Assembly (NCBI RefSeq): GCF_035573695.1
Contig: NZ_CP121694.1
Location: 844,501 to 908,500 of the forward strand
DNA: 64,000 bases
Source: Metallumcola ferriviriculae
GTDB lineage: Bacteria > Bacillota > JADQBR01
Reading direction: 5' to 3'
Shown: in pieces, positions 51,701-61,470 of the stretch
Numbering within the stretch: the stretch's first letter is position 1
How the letters are laid out: each line of letters begins with the position of its first letter
The notes under the pieces: generated by a model
The model's input: only the letters and a program-made list of their open reading frames with translations
Told to the model about the DNA's origin: nothing
The model's database searches: none
Made by a program: the position numbers and the translations under genes

Positions 51701-53389
51701 TTGGAATTAGAGCGTAAAAAAAGGTATTACGGGCCGCCATGGCTTTTTTTCTTTTTATCCCTGGTAGTATTGTTATCTTTTGGGGCGGGTCTCTATTTTT
51801 ATCCTGCTTTCATTAAGCAGTCCTTTGAAACAAAGCTCCATTTAATTCTCGAGGATAAAGACTTGGGCAGGGATAAGGCGGACGTAATTAACGGTGATGT
51901 ATATTTACCTTTGGCGATAATAAGAGAACATTTGGATGAGAATATCTTCTGGGAGGAAGATACGGGTACGGTGGTTGTTACTACTAAAGATAGAGTAGTG
52001 CGTATGGCTACTAAGGATTTGACGGCGAGGGTTAATTCCCAGGAAGTGACACTACAGGCGCCGGTGATTGAGAGGGATGGCGTGCCGTGGGTACCGGTAG
52101 AATTCTTGGCGCCTCTTTATAGAGTGGATATCAACTATTTTTCCGACACCGGGAGAGTGGTAATAACCCGCTTAGATAAGCGGCAGGATATAGGGCGAGT
52201 ACTTAAAGAAATTAAACTACGTACAGCATGGGGCTTCCGCAACCCGTGGCTTAAGGAGTTAGAGCCTGGTGCGGTTGTGACGGTATTTGAAGTTAATGCG
52301 GGTTACGCAAGAGTTCGTACAAAAGGTGGACTGCTAGGATATATTCCGGCGGATAGTATCCACGACAAACGAACTATTGTACCTGAATCTCAAGAGGAAC
52401 CAGGGGCGGCCAAACTGTGGCACCCTGAGGATAAAAAGATAAACCTGACTTGGGAATTTGTTACCGGTAGAAATCCAGATACCACAAAGATTCCCCAATT
52501 GACCGGAGTAAATGTGGTCTCACCCACATGGTTTTACCTCAGCGACTCTCGGGGGAATATCGCTAATAAGGCAAGCAGCAGTTATGTCTCTTGGGCGCAT
52601 CGGCAGAATTACCAAGTGTGGGCTTTATTTAGCAATGACTTCGACCGTGAGCGCACCCACGCGGTGTTAACATCGGCCGGTAAGCGGGAGCAGGTTATCG
52701 ATCAACTGCTGGTTTATGCCAGTCTTTACCAATTGAATGGGATAAACATCGATTTCGAAAATGTATACCTTAAAGACAGGGAACTGCTGGTACAGTTTGT
52801 CCGGGAATTGGTACCCTTAGCACATCAGCAGGGACTGGTGGTATCCATTGATGTAACGATCAAAGGGGGCAGTGCAAATTATTCCCTCTTTTATGACAGA
52901 AAGGCCCTGGGAAAGGCCGTGGATTACGTTATTCTCATGACTTATGACGAACACTGGGCATCAAGTCCTAAGGCGGGTTCGGTTGCTTCCCTTCCCTGGG
53001 TGGAAGATGGCGTGCGGGGTTTGCTTGAGGATGTGCCGCAGGAGAAATTGGTGTTGGGCGTGCCGTTCTACACCCGTCTATGGATTGAAAAAGAGGCTGA
53101 AGATGGCTCACTAACGGTAAAGTCTCAGGCACTGTCCATGAATGCGGCTGAGCGACTATTGGAGGAAAAGGGAGCGGAAGTTACCCATGACAATGCTGCG
53201 GGGCAGCATTATGCCAGTTGGCAGCAGGGTGATATCGTCTACGAAATATGGTTGGAAAATGAAGAATCGATGCGGCAGCGGGCATCCCTGGTGAAAAAGT
53301 ATGGGCTGGCCGGAATTGCCTCTTGGCGTCGCGGCTTTGAAAAGAGTTCCATCTGGCAGGTAATTGATGAGGAATTAAAACGGAACTAA
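51701..53389 (+). CDS. GH18 spore germination-type glycoside hydrolase with SH3 domain
   Basis: 562 aa from TTG 51701, preceded by GGGGGAGGTGG. One N-terminal helix, a copper amine oxidase-like (stalk) segment (KDRVVRMATKDLTARVNSQE, VPWVPVEFLAPLYRVD), an SH3b domain (TVFEVNAGYARVRTKGGLLG), then a GH18 barrel with the signature LNGINIDFENV (catalytic Glu). It resembles YaaH-type cortex/peptidoglycan hydrolases. A membrane-anchored cell wall enzyme is likely, consistent with a spore former. Confidence 0.86.
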   Translation: MELERKKRYYGPPWLFFFLSLVVLLSFGAGLYFYPAFIKQSFETKLHLILEDKDLGRDKADVINGDVYLPLAIIREHLDENIFWEEDTGTVVVTTKDRVVRMATKDLTARVNSQEVTLQAPVIERDGVPWVPVEFLAPLYRVDINYFSDTGRVVITRLDKRQDIGRVLKEIKLRTAWGFRNPWLKELEPGAVVTVFEVNAGYARVRTKGGLLGYIPADSIHDKRTIVPESQEEPGAAKLWHPEDKKINLTWEFVTGRNPDTTKIPQLTGVNVVSPTWFYLSDSRGNIANKASSSYVSWAHRQNYQVWALFSNDFDRERTHAVLTSAGKREQVIDQLLVYASLYQLNGINIDFENVYLKDRELLVQFVRELVPLAHQQGLVVSIDVTIKGGSANYSLFYDRKALGKAVDYVILMTYDEHWASSPKAGSVASLPWVEDGVRGLLEDVPQEKLVLGVPFYTRLWIEKEAEDGSLTVKSQALSMNAAERLLEEKGAEVTHDNAAGQHYASWQQGDIVYEIWLENEESMRQRASLVKKYGLAGIASWRRGFEKSSIWQVIDEELKRN

Positions 53390-53392
53390 GAA

Positions 53393-53440
53393 AAACAAAA
53401 GGCGTATCTCTCCTTCCTTGGAGAGATACGCCTTTTGTTT
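53393..53440. terminator. Bidirectional terminator between GH18 gene and GGDEF/HD-GYP gene
   Basis: AAACAAAAGGCGTATCTCTC and its perfect complement with a six-base loop; the A/T ends suit both convergent genes. Confidence 0.93.
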
Positions 53441-53445
53441 GTGCG

Positions 53446-55533
53446 CTAGTTAACATTAACTGCTTTTTCATCTGCTGCTATAGCGATAATAAATGCCTCG
53501 ACAATCTCCGGGTCAAATTGGGTACCGCTGCAGCGCCGAAGCTCTTCAATGGCTTCTAGATGGGTCTTACCCGGTTTATAAGGACGATCGGTGGACATGG
53601 CATCATAGCTATCAGCCACGGCCCCTATCCTGGCAATGAGCGGGATGTCCTTACCCTTAATACCTTCAGGATAGCCGGTGCCGTCGAAGTGTTCATGATG
53701 ATACATGATAAACGGTACTGCCGGCTCCAACTGACCGAGGGGCTTGATTATATCGGCCCCCATAGTCGGGTGCTGTTTGATAATATCAAACTCTTCTTTA
53801 GTGAGGCGTCCCGGCTTGTTCAAAAGGGGTGCGGCGATTTCTATTTTGCCTATATCATGTAGAAAAGACCCGTAGCGAACGCTGGTAAGGGTGTCTTTAT
53901 CCAGGCCCAACTGTTTGCCAATAATTGTAGCGTAGTGCATTACCCTTTCAGAATGACCATATGTATAGCGGTCTTTAGCTTGAATTACAGAGTTAAAGGT
54001 CTTAATGGTATTGAAAAGATTTTGATCCGACTTTTTCAAGTCTTCCTTGAGTTCATCTAAAACTGAATAATAAACTTCAACCTTATTCTTCATTGATGCA
54101 TATTTCGCCTTGTAAAGCGCTTGGTCTGCGATTTTAAGCAGTTCGTCTTTGCTGCCGCTATGTGCGGGAAAACAGCCAACGCCTACGGAAACTGTTAGTT
54201 TACCCAGGGGCAGGTTTTCCTCACCGTTGAAGTGAAAGTCGGCTATTGCCTGCCGGATAGTCTCTGCTACAGAAAGTGCAGTTTTTGCAGCAGTCTCGGG
54301 AAGGATGATGGCGAACTCTTCACCGCCGTAACGGGCAACAAAATCTTGGGGGCGACAATGTCTCTTAATAATTTCACTTATTTGCAGTAATACGGCGTCA
54401 CCGGCTTGATGACCGTAGGCGTCATTATAGTAGCGAAAGAAATCTAAGTCCAGCAGTATCAAATTAAGACTTTCCTGACTTTCAGAGTGTTCATCCACCA
54501 GTGCCTTGAGCCGGTCGTGAAAATAACGGTGGTTATGTAATCCGGTGAGACTATCGGTTATTACCAGACGAGATAATTTTTTATTGGTTTCCACCAGTTC
54601 GGTTTGCTTGCGGGTGAGAATAACACCAAACCTTATCAACAAAAAGAAAACCGGACTAGCCATAAGGACAAAGAATAAAAATGGCCCAAACAATTTACTG
54701 AACATGCGGTTGTATGCGTAATGCTGCGGTACATCTACCACAACCAGCCATCTGCTATCAGCAACCTTTTGATATGCGAGAATTTCTTGAGTAGCTTTCA
54801 CTTCGTCAAATGTAGTCAAAAAGCCCTTAGCAAGATTTGTATTTCGTAATATTTTGCCCGTCGAAAGCGGTTGTCGCTTCTTAACTAGGTTATTGTCGGG
54901 ATGAATCAGGGGAACGTTATTACCGTCCAACAAATAAAGGTGTTCCCCAGGATCTAAGTCAATGTTACCAAGGCGTTGTTTCAGAATATCCAATTCCAGT
55001 AAGGCATAGACCACGCCATCAAGCTGGTTGTCGGTGCTTAGAATCGGATTTGCTATCACTACGATAGTTTCATTGTCTATTTTATCCAACATACCATCCG
55101 TTACAATTAAAGCTTTTTCTTCTGCCGCCTGTTTGAAAAAGGGCCTGGATGACACATTGAACTCAGGAAGGACATCGGAAGAAGTCGAAATAACATTACC
55201 GTCGGCGTCAGCAAGGGCTAGACCTTTATAGTAAGGATAATGTTCTCGGATTTTAGCCAGGTAATGGCGGGTTTCTTCGGCGTTTAACCGTTTGACTGGT
55301 TGGGATGCACTGACGGTACGAAGCAGGGAGGATGTTTGGCCGATAATACCATTTACAAAGGCGGCCGCTGCAGTGGAATTCTGGGTCATATCTTGTTTCA
55401 GATCCTTTTCAGTAACATTCAACAAGTAGGCAAAAACAACTACAGCTACTATTATTATAGAAGCTAAAGCGATACTGATGCTCAAAAGATTTGGCCTTAA
55501 TACTTGCTTAAAAAGCGTTCGAAAATAACTCAT
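53446..55533 (-). CDS. Membrane sensor with GGDEF and HD-GYP domains
   Basis: 695 aa. Two membrane helices bracket a dCache-type extracellular sensor (about 40-280: YYKGLALADADGNVISTSSD). A GGDEF domain (about 320-490) keeps its active motif RYGGEEFAIIL, followed by an HD-GYP phosphodiesterase with HDIGKIEIAAPLLNK, YHHEHFDGTGYPEG and RIGAVADSYDAM. Synthesis and breakdown of cyclic di-GMP are thus both possible in one protein, with the outcome likely set by the ligand. Confidence 0.9.
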   Translation of the reverse strand: MSYFRTLFKQVLRPNLLSISIALASIIIVAVVVFAYLLNVTEKDLKQDMTQNSTAAAAFVNGIIGQTSSLLRTVSASQPVKRLNAEETRHYLAKIREHYPYYKGLALADADGNVISTSSDVLPEFNVSSRPFFKQAAEEKALIVTDGMLDKIDNETIVVIANPILSTDNQLDGVVYALLELDILKQRLGNIDLDPGEHLYLLDGNNVPLIHPDNNLVKKRQPLSTGKILRNTNLAKGFLTTFDEVKATQEILAYQKVADSRWLVVVDVPQHYAYNRMFSKLFGPFLFFVLMASPVFFLLIRFGVILTRKQTELVETNKKLSRLVITDSLTGLHNHRYFHDRLKALVDEHSESQESLNLILLDLDFFRYYNDAYGHQAGDAVLLQISEIIKRHCRPQDFVARYGGEEFAIILPETAAKTALSVAETIRQAIADFHFNGEENLPLGKLTVSVGVGCFPAHSGSKDELLKIADQALYKAKYASMKNKVEVYYSVLDELKEDLKKSDQNLFNTIKTFNSVIQAKDRYTYGHSERVMHYATIIGKQLGLDKDTLTSVRYGSFLHDIGKIEIAAPLLNKPGRLTKEEFDIIKQHPTMGADIIKPLGQLEPAVPFIMYHHEHFDGTGYPEGIKGKDIPLIARIGAVADSYDAMSTDRPYKPGKTHLEAIEELRRCSGTQFDPEIVEAFIIAIAADEKAVNVN

Positions 55534-55642
55534 GTCCTCACCTGCTGTTATGGAAAATTACGGTACAGACACTATTCGACGCTTAAATTTAAAATCCCTC
55601 CAAAAAGTAGCTCATTTACCAACTACTTAGGTAATTTTTTTA

Positions 55643-55927
55643 TCAGACTCCGCGTGGGAATTTGCGGATTACTCTGCCGTTTTCATATTTTGCAAAGTAG
55701 GCGCTGTCTTCACTGAGTTCAGTCAGGGTGAGGTCTTCCCAGACATTAAAACCCAGCTGCTCCGTGATGGGTACCAGTTCACTGACCGCAGATTCAATGG
55801 TAGCGGTTTTTTCAAATTTGGATAGGTCTTGTGAAAATTCATAGCCCATTGGTTCAAGCATATTTTTTAATTTTCTTAAGCGTTCGGCTTTCATTCCTTT
55901 AAGACTGCCGTTAACTTTATTAAGCAT
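55643..55927 (-). CDS. Hypothetical 94-residue protein
   Basis: Start at 55927 fixed by GGGAGGT six bases ahead. The sequence (LKGMKAERLRKLKNMLEPMG, LVPITEQLGFNVWEDLTLTE) is helical and charged with no cysteine or membrane segment. No family was recognised. It is a stand-alone gene upstream of the GGDEF sensor. Confidence 0.65.
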   Translation of the reverse strand: MLNKVNGSLKGMKAERLRKLKNMLEPMGYEFSQDLSKFEKTATIESAVSELVPITEQLGFNVWEDLTLTELSEDSAYFAKYENGRVIRKFPRGV

Positions 55928-56098
55928 GTTGTTACCTCCCGGGAAGTTGTTAGTATTAATTTGTCTAAATAAAGAGGGAATCATACCAGTAAATGAACAA
56001 AAGTGCCATCACCTTCAACTCACAGGTATGAATGAAAATATGGCTATTTTCGTGTAAAAGCATTCCTTTGGCTGTAAGGGGATGTTTTCTCGCACTTA

Positions 56099-56130
56099 AA
56101 AGACCCATCCGTTGAAGGATGGGTCCGATT
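56099..56130 (-). terminator. Terminator of the Gly/Met-rich exported protein gene
   Basis: GGACCCATCC, loop, GGATGGGTC followed by TTTT on the minus strand. Confidence 0.88.
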
Positions 56131-56148
56131 AGGAGGTCTGAATAGATT

Positions 56149-56538
56149 CTATAAGGGGTTTGAGCTATTTTGGAATCCGCCGGCATTGCCGTTAGGACCA
56201 AAACCGCCCATCATGCCGCCGTAGCCCGGGCCGCCAAAACCGCCCATCATGCCGCCGCCCATACCGCAGCCGCCTCGGCCCATACCGTAACCAGGACCGT
56301 AGTTGTAGCCGTTTTCCTGCTGGAATTCTTGCGCTGCTTCCATGTGCTCTTTCATGTAAGCGCCTTGTTCCTCAGTTAACTGACCTTGATTCACATACTC
56401 GTCAACTATCTTTTGTCTGGTTTCAAACATTTGATTGAAAAGGTCGCCAAGTTTGCTGTTAGCCTCTGTGTCAGCAAATGCAGGTAGAGCCATGGCCAAC
56501 ACCAAAATAGCTACTGCTAAAACAGTGAATTTTTTCAT
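56149..56538 (-). CDS. Exported DUF2680-like protein with Gly/Met-rich tail
   Basis: 129 aa. Signal peptide (cut after AFA near 22), helical middle with LTEEQGAYMKEHMEAAQEF (DUF2680/YckD-like), then a Gly/Met/Tyr tail (GMGRGGCGMGGGMMGGFGGP and repeats) with one cysteine. The tail could bind soft metals or stick to surfaces. GGGAGGTGAAAAGC is a strong ribosome site. Confidence 0.78.
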   Translation of the reverse strand: MKKFTVLAVAILVLAMALPAFADTEANSKLGDLFNQMFETRQKIVDEYVNQGQLTEEQGAYMKEHMEAAQEFQQENGYNYGPGYGMGRGGCGMGGGMMGGFGGPGYGGMMGGFGPNGNAGGFQNSSNPL

Positions 56539-56666
56539 AGCTTTTCACCTCCCATAGGTTTATTTTTTTACTGCCAACTATAGTATAAAACTAAAGTGTG
56601 GTTACAATATGATAGAAGTATGAAGAAACTGTGAAGATTAATATTTTTACTGTGGAGTGAGATATT

Positions 56667-58532
56667 ATGCTGCTGACGGTGCCCGGTGAAATAAACAAAC
56701 ATAACAGATATATGCTGACAGGTAATGACTATGTCAGCCTGCCTTGGATTGGTACGGATGGCTCAATCAAAGAAGCCGGAGTAGTACACTATGGAAACAA
56801 CTGCTTGGTCAGATTTTCCAGCAGTTCAGCGGAAGGTTTGATAAGCCCAATAGTGAGCATCGATGGAAAAGTAAAAGAATTTCAGTGGCACTGGCATCTA
56901 TTGGAGCATTGGATTCCAATGGGAAGGTTAATGTATGGTGATGTGGTAGTGACTATCACCGTCCTGACACCGGTTGATGAGAAGGGATTTTGCTGTCGGC
57001 TGTCTGCAGCCAATAGGGGGCCGGAGAATCATCGGGTGGTGCTGGGCTTTAACGTGGCAGCGGGTGAAGTACAAAAACATATTTTCAGTTCCATGCCGCT
57101 GCCGCATTCAAGGCATTTTTTTCACCAATGGACGCAGACGTTGGTGCTGGATGGAGGACCAGGGGGGCCTGCGCTGGCCATGGGTGGAGAACTAGAGTGG
57201 GAAGCATGTGATCGCAGAGGCAGGTACCGATTTAAACAAAAGGAGTTTTTGTTAAGTCCCGGGGAACAGATTGGAATGACTTTATATGCGGCGGTAAACA
57301 AAGAGGCAGATGGGGCTGCTACCGGGGTAATTCATTTGAGGCGTGTGGGCTGGGGACGATTACTGGCAAGGACTGTTAAGTGGTTAAGTATGCGGAAACC
57401 GCTTTTCCCCCAAAATGACTCATGCGGTTTATTTTATCGTAATCTTTGGTTTAACTACTTTTACGCAGCGGGTAAAGCGGTGGATAACGGGAACCTAGTT
57501 TCGGTTACTTCTCGGAGTCCATACTATTATGTCAGCGGCGCTTTTTGGGCTAGGGATTCCTTATTATGGTCATTTCCAGCCTTGCTGCTGGTATCGCCGG
57601 CAAGGGCTAAGGGAGTGCTAAAGGCCGCGTTTGTCAGACATCTTAGACATGCAGGTAAGCATGCTCATTATCTGGATGGGACGGAACTTTATCCCGGTTT
57701 TGAACTGGATCAGCTGGCGGCGTATGCAGTAGCAGTGAAGAAGTACCTGAGCAGGACGAGAGATTTTTCCCTCTTAAGAGGGGCCGATATCAAAAGGGGA
57801 TTGGAATCACTGGCAGCGAAACTTTTGGCATGTAAAGGAAAAGAAGGGCTTTATCGGACATTTCTTGACCCTTCGGATGACCCTGTCAGTTACCCATATC
57901 TAACTTACGATAATGTACTCTGCTGGCGTGCATTGAGGAATTTGGCAGGATTTTTTCAAATTATGGGTAATAGGGTAATGTGTACCCGAATTAACAAGGC
58001 CGCCAAGGAGTTAAAAAACAACATTTACCGCCGCTGTATGACAGACGGACCTTGCGGCAGGATGTTTTGCTGGGCGGTTGACGGCCGGGGTAATTACGAA
58101 CTTTATGATGCACCTCCTGGTAGTCTGCAGCTGATTACCTGGTATGGATTTTGTACGCCGGAAAGCACAGCCTACCGTAACACAGTCAAATGGATATATT
58201 CTCGACATAACCCTTACTATATCCCGGGAAAATATAAGGGACTTGGCTCTAAGCATGCCTATTTTCCCTGGGTGCTTTCCCTGGCAAATGATCTGCTTTC
58301 CGGAGCGCACCATGACGTGTCGGCGGTGCTGGAGGGTTTGACCATGGACAATGGTTATGCGTGTGAAACATACCGGCCGGAGAATGGCATGGCAGCAACT
58401 GGTGCTGCCTTTGCTGCATGTGCCGGATTTCTCGCTAATGCCCTTTGGGAGCATTTTTCTCGAGGTGAAAGAAAAGGAGAAAGTGATGCAGAAAGTAACC
58501 GCCGGTATATTACCAAAATTAAAGAGAGATAA
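56667..58532 (+). CDS. Six-hairpin glycosidase-like protein (GH125/GH15-type)
   Basis: 621 aa, cytosolic. A beta-rich N-terminal half (1-240) is followed by an (alpha/alpha)6 barrel with SPYYYVSGAFWARDSLLWSF and PYLTYDNVLCWRAL, words seen in GH125/GH15/GH63-like glycosidases. The precise specificity cannot be read. It is coupled by a 47-base overlap to a nitrilase-like gene, an uncommon pairing. Confidence 0.65.
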   Translation: MLLTVPGEINKHNRYMLTGNDYVSLPWIGTDGSIKEAGVVHYGNNCLVRFSSSSAEGLISPIVSIDGKVKEFQWHWHLLEHWIPMGRLMYGDVVVTITVLTPVDEKGFCCRLSAANRGPENHRVVLGFNVAAGEVQKHIFSSMPLPHSRHFFHQWTQTLVLDGGPGGPALAMGGELEWEACDRRGRYRFKQKEFLLSPGEQIGMTLYAAVNKEADGAATGVIHLRRVGWGRLLARTVKWLSMRKPLFPQNDSCGLFYRNLWFNYFYAAGKAVDNGNLVSVTSRSPYYYVSGAFWARDSLLWSFPALLLVSPARAKGVLKAAFVRHLRHAGKHAHYLDGTELYPGFELDQLAAYAVAVKKYLSRTRDFSLLRGADIKRGLESLAAKLLACKGKEGLYRTFLDPSDDPVSYPYLTYDNVLCWRALRNLAGFFQIMGNRVMCTRINKAAKELKNNIYRRCMTDGPCGRMFCWAVDGRGNYELYDAPPGSLQLITWYGFCTPESTAYRNTVKWIYSRHNPYYIPGKYKGLGSKHAYFPWVLSLANDLLSGAHHDVSAVLEGLTMDNGYACETYRPENGMAATGAAFAACAGFLANALWEHFSRGERKGESDAESNRRYITKIKER

Positions 58533-59256
58533 ACAGGGATTGCATGACGATATAAGCAGAGCGGCAGCAGCATTATCGGGGGAAATAAAACTGTTGGCAC
58601 TTCCTTCTTGGCGCGGCAATGAGGGTCATCCTGACGGATTGGTAGAGCAGTTGGCGTTAGTGGCGGAAAAGCATCGCACTTACTTCGCCTTTCATGCCTA
58701 TGTTCGGGAAGGGAAGCAGTTATATTCTCGCTGTTGGTTAGTAGATGACCGTGGGCAAGTATGTTTCCGGCAGGATCAGACTCACGACCGGAGCGGCACG
58801 CTGACAATAGGTGATAGCCTGCATATTTGCAGAACATCACTGGGGACAGTGGGGTTTTTACTCGGGGACGATGTGAGGGTGCCGGAAGTTGGGCGCATCT
58901 TACGTCTTCAAGGGGCTAATCTTTTTCTTGCTTATTCTTTTCTACCTGCACCCGCCAATCCATGGCGGCAGTGGGCAGGCGTTTGGCAGCAGGTGCAGCA
59001 AAACCAGGTTTTCGCCCTGGAAGCCAGTTTTAACGGTCAGATTGACGGACATGATTATGCCGGTGATAATGTTATCCATGCTCCCTGCGAAATGACTGTG
59101 GGCGATAGTGGATTTCTAGCCCGGGGCAGCGCGGGGGGCTTGTCTGCCGACTTGAATTATCAAACACTTGAGCAGGTAAAGGGGGATTATCCTCTGCATC
59201 AATATTATAATAATAGTTTCTATCAAAATAATTTAGCAAATTGTTACCGGAGGTAG
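58486..59256 (+). CDS. Nitrilase-superfamily homologue lacking all three catalytic residues
   Basis: 256 aa from ATG 58486 behind AAAGGAGAAAG. The nitrilase fold is recognisable (LLGDDVRVPEVGRILRLQGA, FLAYSFLPAPAN, DGHDYAGDNVIHAPCEMT) but the Glu (LALPSW in place of FPE), Lys (RQDQTHD) and Cys (GDD in place of CYD) of the triad are absent. It is therefore probably a structural or regulatory pseudoenzyme. It directly precedes a complete nitrilase, separated by three bases. Confidence 0.78.
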   Translation: MQKVTAGILPKLKRDKQGLHDDISRAAAALSGEIKLLALPSWRGNEGHPDGLVEQLALVAEKHRTYFAFHAYVREGKQLYSRCWLVDDRGQVCFRQDQTHDRSGTLTIGDSLHICRTSLGTVGFLLGDDVRVPEVGRILRLQGANLFLAYSFLPAPANPWRQWAGVWQQVQQNQVFALEASFNGQIDGHDYAGDNVIHAPCEMTVGDSGFLARGSAGGLSADLNYQTLEQVKGDYPLHQYYNNSFYQNNLANCYRR

Positions 59257-59259
59257 GAC

Positions 59260-60309
59260 ATGGGTTGGAAACAGCTGCAGGAACAAGCGCTAATTAAATA
59301 TTTGCTTTGGCGGAGCAGACCGAAGCGCCTTCGTCGTTTTCTTGCAGGCAAAGAATATTTCCCAATCCCTTCTACGGTGGGGGACACGGTCAAGGTGGCT
59401 GCGGTGCAGCAGAAGCTCAGCCTAATATCTGATCCACTGGCTTACGCCGGTGAAATGTATGCTCGGGTGAGGCAGGCGGTGGACATGGGCGCTCAGTTGG
59501 TGGTGTTCCCTGAGGACAATACTACTCAATTGCTTGGTATGCTGCCCGGCTTATCTGCGGCGGATAATGTAACGGAAGCGGTGGGTGAACTAGATCCCCA
59601 GCTGAAAGTGGCGGATATCTTTAATTATTTATCTCCCGTAACCAGACAGGTATATTACAATGTCTTTAGTTATTTGGCTGCCCGTTTTAATATTCACCTC
59701 TTGGGCGGCAGTATAATTGTTTGCGACCGAAGGGGAAGGACCGTGAATCAGGCCAGCCTTTTCGGGCCCGACGGCAAGATATTAGGGACCCAGATGAAAC
59801 TGCACCTCCTACCGGTAGAGGTGGAGTGGGGTCTCAGTTGTGGGGAAGAACTTTCTGTGTTTGATACAGCCGTTGGTAAACTTGCCTTTCCTATCTGTAT
59901 GGATGCCACATATTTTGAAACTTTCCGCATAGCGGTGAGCAAAGGTGCGGAGTTGGTAATAATTCCAGCTGCTAACCCCGATGAGTATAACCCATGGAAG
60001 GAACTGCGTGGAGTTTGGCCCAGGGTACAGGAAAGCGGGGTTTATGGTATTAGGGCGAGTATGGTTGGGGAAGTGCTGGGCATGAGATTGACCGGTCGGT
60101 CAGCCATATTTGCGCCATTGGAGATTACCCCCAACCAGGATGGTATTTTAGCTCAGGCGGAGAGTTTTGACCAACAAGAAATGGTTATATCTGAGCTGGA
60201 TTATAAAAAACTGCGGCAATACCGCCGGCAGTTTGGTTTTGAAAGTTACCTAAATAAGGAGCTATGTAAAAAATATCTACCCCATCTCTATGGCACTTCT
60301 CCTGGATAA
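59260..60309 (+). CDS. Active nitrilase-superfamily amidohydrolase
   Basis: 349 aa behind CGGAGGTAGG. The triad is intact: E85 (VVFPEDN), K180 (TQMKLHLL) and C213 (FPICMDATYFE). A helical N-terminal extension of about 40 residues precedes the domain. It hydrolyses a non-peptide C-N bond; the substrate is unknown. It pairs with the inactive paralogue and may form a hetero-oligomer with it (inference). Confidence 0.85.
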   Translation: MGWKQLQEQALIKYLLWRSRPKRLRRFLAGKEYFPIPSTVGDTVKVAAVQQKLSLISDPLAYAGEMYARVRQAVDMGAQLVVFPEDNTTQLLGMLPGLSAADNVTEAVGELDPQLKVADIFNYLSPVTRQVYYNVFSYLAARFNIHLLGGSIIVCDRRGRTVNQASLFGPDGKILGTQMKLHLLPVEVEWGLSCGEELSVFDTAVGKLAFPICMDATYFETFRIAVSKGAELVIIPAANPDEYNPWKELRGVWPRVQESGVYGIRASMVGEVLGMRLTGRSAIFAPLEITPNQDGILAQAESFDQQEMVISELDYKKLRQYRRQFGFESYLNKELCKKYLPHLYGTSPG

Positions 60310-60355
60310 GTTTGAAAAAGGGTGCACATAATAATATGTGTGGAGGTGGATAATA

Positions 60356-60688
60356 ATGAAAAAAAGAGTTGCTGTTGAGCAAACATTACGAAATGTAGGA
60401 CAATTTTTATCTGAAAAAGGTTATGAGATTGCTTCCTTGGACCCTCTCAGCGAGAGCAAAGCGGAGCTTCATAACGTCAATGCGGTAATTATCAGTGGGC
60501 AGGATGAAAATCTGATGGGAATGGAAGACACCAAGACCCGGGTCCCGGTAATCGACGCCCGGGGAATGACACCGGAAAACATCTATCAACACCTGCAGCA
60601 GTTGGAGCAAAATACAGACAAACTGCAAGTCAGCAATGCTGCCAGGGAACAAAAAGCTTATAAAGGATATACTAAAACAGAAGTATAA
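60356..60688 (+). CDS. YkuS/UPF0180-like small protein
   Basis: 110 aa from ATG 60356, after GGAGGTGG. The motif EIASLDPLSESKAELHNVNAV and ISGQDENLMGMEDT are typical of UPF0180. A C-terminal extension is lysine/glutamine rich. Function unknown. Confidence 0.82.
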   Translation: MKKRVAVEQTLRNVGQFLSEKGYEIASLDPLSESKAELHNVNAVIISGQDENLMGMEDTKTRVPVIDARGMTPENIYQHLQQLEQNTDKLQVSNAAREQKAYKGYTKTEV

Positions 60689-60716
60689 AAATTGACCGGG
60701 TAATCCCGGTCAATTT
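60689..60716. terminator. Terminator between UPF0180 gene and methyltransferase gene
   Basis: AAATTGACCGGG, loop TAAT, CCCGGTCAATTT, a perfect 12-bp stem usable in both directions. Confidence 0.88.
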
Positions 60717-60721
60717 AATTA

Positions 60722-61345
60722 TTATTTACCCGGTAATGCTTCGATGAGAAACAGGATATCCGACCAGAGAGGCGTGACGCTTTTAATTTGCAATCCTGCC
60801 TGTCGGATATTATTTTGCGTGTCCCGGTTAATATTTGTACCAATAAGACTGCGTACTACCGGGTTAATTATGTCCATTAGCGGACCTAATAAGGGGCGGC
60901 AGCTGCGTACATGTTCGAGCATTAGCACCTGTCCAGCGGGTTTGCATACCCGCTTAATTTCTCTTAAACCTAGGATTGGGTCGGGCACAGTACAAAAGAC
61001 ACATGTGCTGACAACTGTATCAAAGCTATTGTCTGGGAAATCCATTCTTTGAGCATCCATTAATCTCAATTCCACGGGGTGATGAAGTTTTTCCTTGCGC
61101 TTTACTGCCTTGGCTAACATGCGTTCGCTGAAATCAATACCGGTGACGGAGGTGTTATCAGGATAATACGGAATATTTTTGCCGGTACCTACGCCTACTT
61201 CCAGGGTCTTACCCCGAGCATGACTCCAAACCATTCGGCGATGCTTATCAAATTTATGCATCTCCATCGGTGACTCCATCAGGTCGTAAATAAGAGCGAC
61301 CCTGTTGTATTTGCGTCGGACAGAGTCCGTATGAATTTGGTCCAT
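60722..61345 (-). CDS. Class I SAM-dependent methyltransferase
   Basis: 207 aa with SAM-binding words LEVGVGTGKNIPYYP, VTGIDFSERMLAKAV and FDTVVSTCVFCTVPDP; the last resembles phospholipid N-methyltransferase/UbiE-like proteins. Substrate uncertain. Confidence 0.85.
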   Translation of the reverse strand: MDQIHTDSVRRKYNRVALIYDLMESPMEMHKFDKHRRMVWSHARGKTLEVGVGTGKNIPYYPDNTSVTGIDFSERMLAKAVKRKEKLHHPVELRLMDAQRMDFPDNSFDTVVSTCVFCTVPDPILGLREIKRVCKPAGQVLMLEHVRSCRPLLGPLMDIINPVVRSLIGTNINRDTQNNIRQAGLQIKSVTPLWSDILFLIEALPGK

Positions 61346-61470
61346 GGAATTACTACCTCCCGTAGTATATATTTAATAGTTTATTTCTTAGTATGTGCTA
61401 AAAATCCTGCCGGCATAAAAACAAATTTATCGTAAAAAATAAAGGTAGCTTTTTAAAGGAGGTAAATTAT

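Noticed and set aside
55965-56201. 78-residue open frame on the minus strand between small genes
   Set aside because: It covers the terminator of the neighbouring gene and has no ribosome site.
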